Of a DNA stretch of 64,000 bases, positions 60,413-64,000 are shown piece by piece. How positions within the stretch are numbered: the first letter of the stretch is position 1; each line of letters begins with the position of its first letter. The stretch is taken from contig JOAZ01000017.1 of assembly GCA_000720535.1 (NCBI GenBank), positions 434,001 to 498,000 of the forward strand, written 5' to 3'. The stretch comes from Streptomyces halstedii. Its GTDB lineage: Bacteria; Actinomycetota; Actinomycetes; Streptomycetales; Streptomycetaceae. The position numbers were made by a program, and so were the translations under genes. The notes under the pieces are model-generated. The model worked only from the letters and a program-made list of their open reading frames with translations. It ran no database searches and was not told where the DNA came from.

Positions 60413-61096
60413 TCAGAGTCCGGCCGTACGCCAGAACTGCTCGACCACCCGGTCCAGGAAGTCCTGGCCCGTCCCGCCCTCCGCCCCCGCCGCGTCCCGG
60501 CCCGTACTGCTCCAGCTCAGCGTGGAGACCGTCAACGCCTGGTAGTCGGCGTGCAACTGGGCCAGCACGTCCTCGACCAGGACCCGGTCCAGCGGGACCA
60601 GCTTGGCCACCGGCTTGACGTACGCCTGCCAGCGCGTCGTCACCGCCCGGTTCAGCAGCTCCGCCAGCTCCTCGTTGCGGCCGGTCGCCGTGAGGAACTG
60701 CGCGGCCGACATGTCCAGCGCCGTGCACAGCGCCGCGGCCTGGCGCTCGTTGCCCCGCCACCGGCCCGACTCCTCGATCCGCAGATACGCGGCGGGCGCC
60801 ATGCCCACCGCCCGCGCCAGGTCCTCCGGGCTCATGCCCCGGGCCACCCGGTGCTCGCGCAACGTGCTCGCCTCGGAGAGCAGTTCACCCGGAGCGCACC
60901 ACAGCACCCCGGCGAGCGCCTTGAGTTCCCGTTCGTCCGGCAGGGCCACTCCACGCTCCCAGGCGAGCACGGTCTCGGCGGTGATCCGAAGCCCATACTG
61001 GGCACCGAGCCCGTAGGCAACATGTCCGGGAGCCATTCCCAGAGCTTCACGCAAGCGGCGCGCGGCTGGGGCGTTGAAGGGGGGATTCTGAGGCAC
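60413..61096 (-). CDS. XRE-family DNA-binding protein with two helix-turn-helix regions
   Basis: The product has about 227 residues. A first XRE-like helix-turn-helix (about residues 12-75, ARRLREALGMAPGHVAYGLGAQYGLRITAETVLAWERGVALPDERELKALAGVL) is followed by a second (about 80-140, LREHRVARGMSPEDLARAVGMAPAAYLRIEESGRW). A C-terminal helical part is unassigned. GTG 61096 was chosen because homologs of this type start near the helix-turn-helix and GGTGGGA lies just upstream. ATG 61192 in the same frame is possible. Its role is unknown. Confidence 0.78.
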   Translation of the reverse strand: MPQNPPFNAPAARRLREALGMAPGHVAYGLGAQYGLRITAETVLAWERGVALPDERELKALAGVLWCAPGELLSEASTLREHRVARGMSPEDLARAVGMAPAAYLRIEESGRWRGNERQAAALCTALDMSAAQFLTATGRNEELAELLNRAVTTRWQAYVKPVAKLVPLDRVLVEDVLAQLHADYQALTVSTLSWSSTGRDAAGAEGGTGQDFLDRVVEQFWRTAGL

Positions 61097-61201
61097 GGTC
61101 CCACCGTAGGATGAACCGAACGCCCTGGCTACAGGCTGTGCGTCACCATTCACCCTTCGTACGATCCTCCGAGGAGTAATCACGGGGGTCATCCGATGGT
61201 G

Positions 61202-61876
61202 TCAACGAGTTTCGGCCACCCACCGGTAGTGCAGCTCGGGCCGTCCCACCTGCCCGTAACTGGGGCGCCGCACCGCCCGCCCGACCGTCACCAGATGCTC
61301 CAGATACCGGCGCGCGGTGATCCGGGACATCCCCAGCTCCTCCCCGGCCGCCGCCGCCGTCACCCCGTCCCCGGACGCCCGCAGGACCCGGGTGACCGCG
61401 TCCAGCGTCGGCCCGCTCAGCCCCTTCGGCAGCGCCGCCGGCTCCGCGATCCGCAGCGCCCCCAGCGCCCGGTCCACCTCCTCCTGGCCGCTCGCCTCAC
61501 CGGCCGCCGCCCGGAACTCCGCGTACCGCACGAGCCGGTCCCGCAGCGTGGGATAGGTGAACGGCTTCAGCACGTACTGCACGACCCCGAGCGAGACCCC
61601 CTCCCGCACCACCGCGAGATCACGCGCCGACGTCACCGCGATGACGTCCGCGCCGTGCCCGGCCGCCCGCAGCGAGCGCAGGAGATGCAGACCGTGCCCG
61701 TCCGGGAGGTACAGGTCGAGCAGCAGCAGATCCACCGGGGCGCGCTCCAGCGCCCGTACCGCCTCGGCCCGGGAGTGGGCGACCGCCGTCACCTCGAAGC
61801 CGGGGACCCGGCCCACGTACAACTGATGGGCGTCGGCGGCCACCGGGTCGTCCTCCACGACCAGCACCCGGATCAC
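61202..61876 (-). CDS. DcuR/CitB-type response regulator
   Basis: The 224-residue product has a receiver domain with E8/D9/D10, phosphoacceptor Asp54 (DLLLLDLYLPDGHG) and Lys in YVLKPFTY. The C-terminal part has a helix-turn-helix (GVTAAAAGEELGMSRITARRYLEHLVTVGRAVRRPSYGQVGRPELHYRW). This is the plan of the DcuR/CitB family, which controls uptake of C4-dicarboxylates or citrate. It overlaps the sensor gene stop as ATGA (61873-61876). The likely target is the divergent transporter gene at 63680. Confidence 0.92.
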   Translation of the reverse strand: MIRVLVVEDDPVAADAHQLYVGRVPGFEVTAVAHSRAEAVRALERAPVDLLLLDLYLPDGHGLHLLRSLRAAGHGADVIAVTSARDLAVVREGVSLGVVQYVLKPFTYPTLRDRLVRYAEFRAAAGEASGQEEVDRALGALRIAEPAALPKGLSGPTLDAVTRVLRASGDGVTAAAAGEELGMSRITARRYLEHLVTVGRAVRRPSYGQVGRPELHYRWVAETR

Positions 61877-63522
61877 GCCGTCACCTCACGGGCGGCACGG
61901 CCCGTCAGCGGCAGCCGCACCGTGAACCGCGCGCCGCCGCCCTCGGACCGGTCCAGCGTGACCGTCCCGCCGTTGCGGTACGCCGCCTGCCGGACGAGCG
62001 CCAGTCCGAGCCCGCGCCCCGTCCCGCGCGTCGTCCAACCGCGCCGGAACACCTCGTCCGCGTCGTCCGGGGCGATCCCCGCACCGGTGTCCGCGACCCT
62101 GAGCAGCAGTTCGCCGCCGTCCGTGCGCGCCGTCACGGTGACCAGGGCGCGGGTCGCCGTGCGCTGTCCCGGCACGGCCACGCCGCCGCCGCTCGCCGCC
62201 TCCGAGGCGGCGTCCACCGCGTTGTCGATGAGATTGCCGAGCACGGTCACCAGATCGCGCGCCGCCAGCGACTCGGGCAGCGCCCCGTCGTCGATCAGGC
62301 TGTCCTCCGCGAGCACCAGCTCCACCCCCCGCTCGTTCGCCTGGGCCGCCTTGCCGAGCAGCAGGGCCGCCAGCACCGGTTCGCCGACCGCGCCGACGAC
62401 CCGGTCCGTGAGGACCTGCGCCAGTTCCAGCTCCGCCGTCGCGAACTCCACGGCTTCCTCGACCCGGCCCAGCTCGATCAGCGAGACCACCGTGTGCAGC
62501 CGGTTCGCCGCCTCGTGCGCCTGCGAGCGCAGCGCCTGCGAGAAACCCCGCTCCGAGTCCAGCTCTCCCGACAGCGCCTGGAGTTCCGTGTGGTCCCGCA
62601 GGGTCACCACCGTGCCGCGCTGCTCCCCGCCGACCACCGGGCTGGTGTTCAGCACGATCACCCGGTCCGCCGTCAGATGGACCTCGTCGACCCTCGGCCC
62701 GGACGCCAGCAGCGCCCCGGTCAGCGCCGCGGGCAGCTCCAGCTCGTCCACCCGGCGCCCGACCGCCTCGGGCCCCAGCCCCAGCAGTTCCCGGGCCGCG
62801 TCGTTGACCAGCGCGATCCGGCGCCGCCCGTCCAGCATCAGCAACCCCTCACGCACCGCGTGCAGCGTGGCCGCGTGGTAGTCGTGCATCCGGCTCAGCT
62901 CCCGGGCGTTCATCCCGTGGGTATGGCGCCGCAGCCTGGCGTTGATCACGTACGTCCCGAGCGCCCCCAGCGCCAGCGCCGCGCCGGCCGCCAGGGCGAG
63001 CGCGCCGAGCTGTTCCCGTACCTGCGTGGAGACCCGCTCCACGGTGATGCCGGCGCTGACCAGGCCGACCACCCGGCCCTCGTCGCGGACCGGGGTGACC
63101 ACCCGTATCGAGGGCCCCAGCGTGCCGGTGTACGTCTCCTCGAACGTCTCGCCGAGCAGGGCCCGGTCGGTGTGGCCGATGAAGGGCCTGCCGATCTCGG
63201 CGGGGGTCGGATGGGTCCAGCGGACACCGCGCGGGTCCATGATCGTGATGAAGGCGATCCCGGTCTCCGCGCGGACCCGCTCCGCGTAGGGCTGGAGCGC
63301 CGCCGAGGGGTCCGGGGCGCGGATCGCCTCCCGGACCGACGGCGATTCGGCCATCGCCAGGGCGGCGGTCCGTACCTGCCGCTTCGCGGTCTCCTCCGCC
63401 TGGTCCCTGCCCGACACATAGGCGAAGACGGCGCACCCGGTCACGACGGCCGCCACCAGCAGGGCCTGCATCACGAAGAGCTGGCCCGCCAGGCTGCGGG
63501 GGAGGACACGGGGCAGACGCAT
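61873..63522 (-). CDS. DcuS/CitA-type sensor histidine kinase
   Basis: The product has 549 residues. The first helix covers about residues 13-36. A periplasmic PDC (PAS-like) sensor domain covers about 40-170, with FITIMDPRGVRWTHPTPAEIGRPFIGHTDRALLGETFEE, and carries the family's ligand-binding Arg/His candidates. The second helix covers about 172-193 and a cytoplasmic PAS about 215-310. SpoOB-type dimerisation follows, with His336 (RSQAHEAANRLHTVVSLIELG), then HATPase (NLIDNAVDAASEA, DTGAGI, GRGLGLALVRQ). It senses dicarboxylates or citrate outside the cell. The start is ATG 63522. Confidence 0.93.
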   Translation of the reverse strand: MRLPRVLPRSLAGQLFVMQALLVAAVVTGCAVFAYVSGRDQAEETAKRQVRTAALAMAESPSVREAIRAPDPSAALQPYAERVRAETGIAFITIMDPRGVRWTHPTPAEIGRPFIGHTDRALLGETFEETYTGTLGPSIRVVTPVRDEGRVVGLVSAGITVERVSTQVREQLGALALAAGAALALGALGTYVINARLRRHTHGMNARELSRMHDYHAATLHAVREGLLMLDGRRRIALVNDAARELLGLGPEAVGRRVDELELPAALTGALLASGPRVDEVHLTADRVIVLNTSPVVGGEQRGTVVTLRDHTELQALSGELDSERGFSQALRSQAHEAANRLHTVVSLIELGRVEEAVEFATAELELAQVLTDRVVGAVGEPVLAALLLGKAAQANERGVELVLAEDSLIDDGALPESLAARDLVTVLGNLIDNAVDAASEAASGGGVAVPGQRTATRALVTVTARTDGGELLLRVADTGAGIAPDDADEVFRRGWTTRGTGRGLGLALVRQAAYRNGGTVTLDRSEGGGARFTVRLPLTGRAAREVTA

Positions 63523-63596
63523 GCCCCCAGTCTGCCTGGCGGACCCCGCCGCCCCAAGGTGGCTCGAAAACGTCTGTGAACGATATGAACGCAAGG

Positions 63597-63625
63597 GTGA
63601 CCGGGGTCACGCCGAGGTGGATAGT
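63597..63625 (+). promoter_or_regulatory. dctA promoter with inverted repeat GTGACC-GG-GGTCAC
   Basis: The -35-like GTGACC (63597-63602), a 17-base spacer and GATAGT (63620-63625) form a candidate promoter. The -35 box is one arm of the perfect inverted repeat GTGACC-GG-GGTCAC (63597-63610), a possible DcuR-type or CRP-like site. It lies between the divergent sensor and transporter genes. Confidence 0.55.
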
Positions 63626-63679
63626 CGCCGGGACCCCCAGGGACGGGGGAGCGAACCGCAGAGAGCCGAGGAGGGCCCC

Positions 63680-64000
63680 GTGGCAGAGCAAGCCGCACGC
63701 CGGGACCGTACGCACTACCTTTACCTGGCCGTGATCGCCGCCGTGGTGCTCGGCATCACCCTGGGCCTCGTGGCCCCGGACCTGGCCGTGGAGCTCAAGC
63801 CCCTCGGCACGGGCTTCGTCAACCTCATCAAGATGATGATCTCGCCGATCATCTTCTGCACGATCGTGCTCGGCGTCGGCTCCGTGCGCAAGGCCGCCAA
63901 GGTCGGCGCGGTCGGCGGGCTGGCCCTCGGCTACTTCCTGGTGATGTCCACGGTCGCCCTGGCCATCGGCCTGGTCGTCGGCAACCTGCTGGAGCCGGGC
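63680..64000 (+). CDS. dctA: Cation:dicarboxylate symporter, N-terminal part, cut by window end
   Basis: The GTG at 63680 has GAGGAGGG 5 bases upstream. The 107 codons visible stay open to the end of the window. The protein begins AEQAARRDRTHYLYLAVIAAVVLG, then GLVAPDLAVELKPLGTGFVNLIKMMISPIIFCTIVLGVGS and VGAVGGLALGYFLVMSTVALAIGLVVGNLLEPG. This is the clear start of the DctA/GltP family, in particular the LIKMMISPIIF motif. It imports succinate, fumarate or malate with protons or sodium. It is divergent from the DctRS-type system, which probably activates it. The C-terminal three quarters lie outside the window. Confidence 0.93.
   Translation, partial: MAEQAARRDRTHYLYLAVIAAVVLGITLGLVAPDLAVELKPLGTGFVNLIKMMISPIIFCTIVLGVGSVRKAAKVGAVGGLALGYFLVMSTVALAIGLVVGNLLEPG

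Overview
The window is a high-GC actinomycete chromosome segment, almost certainly Streptomyces. The evidence is the very strong G/C third-position bias, the many GTG starts, the ATGA/GTGA stop-start overlaps, a chitinase promoter with 12-bp direct repeats, the FilP and Scy coiled-coil cytoskeleton genes, and an isobutyryl-CoA mutase. From memory, the order of core genes matches the Streptomyces coelicolor region from the gene after atpC to the dctA region (about SCO5375 to SCO5429). That synteny is recalled, not computed. No rRNA, tRNA, CRISPR array, prophage or complete insertion sequence was seen.

Layout. 1-5.9 kb: a DUF2550 protein, a chitinase broken by an internal deletion, a NarL-type two-component system, a membrane protein with a repeated tail, and a cobalamin adenosyltransferase. 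5.9-9.8 kb: a drug-type ABC exporter with a divergent TetR regulator, 3-hydroxybutyryl-CoA dehydrogenase and a STAS protein. 10-15.9 kb: a membrane-anchored ATPase, the mismatch nuclease NucS, a flavin oxidoreductase and small conserved proteins. 15.9-20 kb: two paralogous ABC modules in tandem. 20-25 kb: filP and scy (polar growth). 25-28 kb: methylmalonyl-CoA epimerase, a thiolase and MeaB. 28-32 kb: a cell-wall-related operon. 32.5-35.9 kb: a PepSY protein divergent from an OmpR-type system whose sensor loop carries a poly-Asp tract, then MarR. 36-38 kb: three overlapping AIM24-family genes. 38.2-38.9 kb: a DUF3817 gene coupled to a thiamine-binding-type gene that a small dispersed repeat has broken.

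38.97-45.3 kb, all on the minus strand, is the most distinctive region: a compact RiPP (ribosomally made, modified peptide) locus. In transcription order it holds an MFS exporter, an S9 peptidase, a 39-residue precursor peptide, a strong hairpin, a cobalamin-dependent radical SAM C-methyltransferase and a DUF5825 partner. The precursor gene is too short for usual gene calling. The locus appears to be accessory DNA placed between otherwise core genes.

46-64 kb: MarR, DUF3817, icmA with a palindrome in its promoter, a convergent TetR, a thioredoxin/TPR protein, a three-gene DUF6230/DUF6114/exported-protein group, then pyk, ackA and pta facing away from pfkA. An XRE regulator, a DctRS-type two-component system and the start of a dicarboxylate symporter gene (cut by the window end) finish the window.

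Themes. Many genes concern acyl-CoA and cobalamin chemistry (adenosyltransferase, epimerase, MeaB, IcmA, hydroxybutyryl-CoA dehydrogenase, thiolase, and the B12 radical SAM enzyme). A second group is central carbon flow at the pyruvate/acetate node. A third is envelope and polar-growth biology. Several genes have a -10-like box only 6-7 bases before the start codon, which suggests leaderless transcripts.
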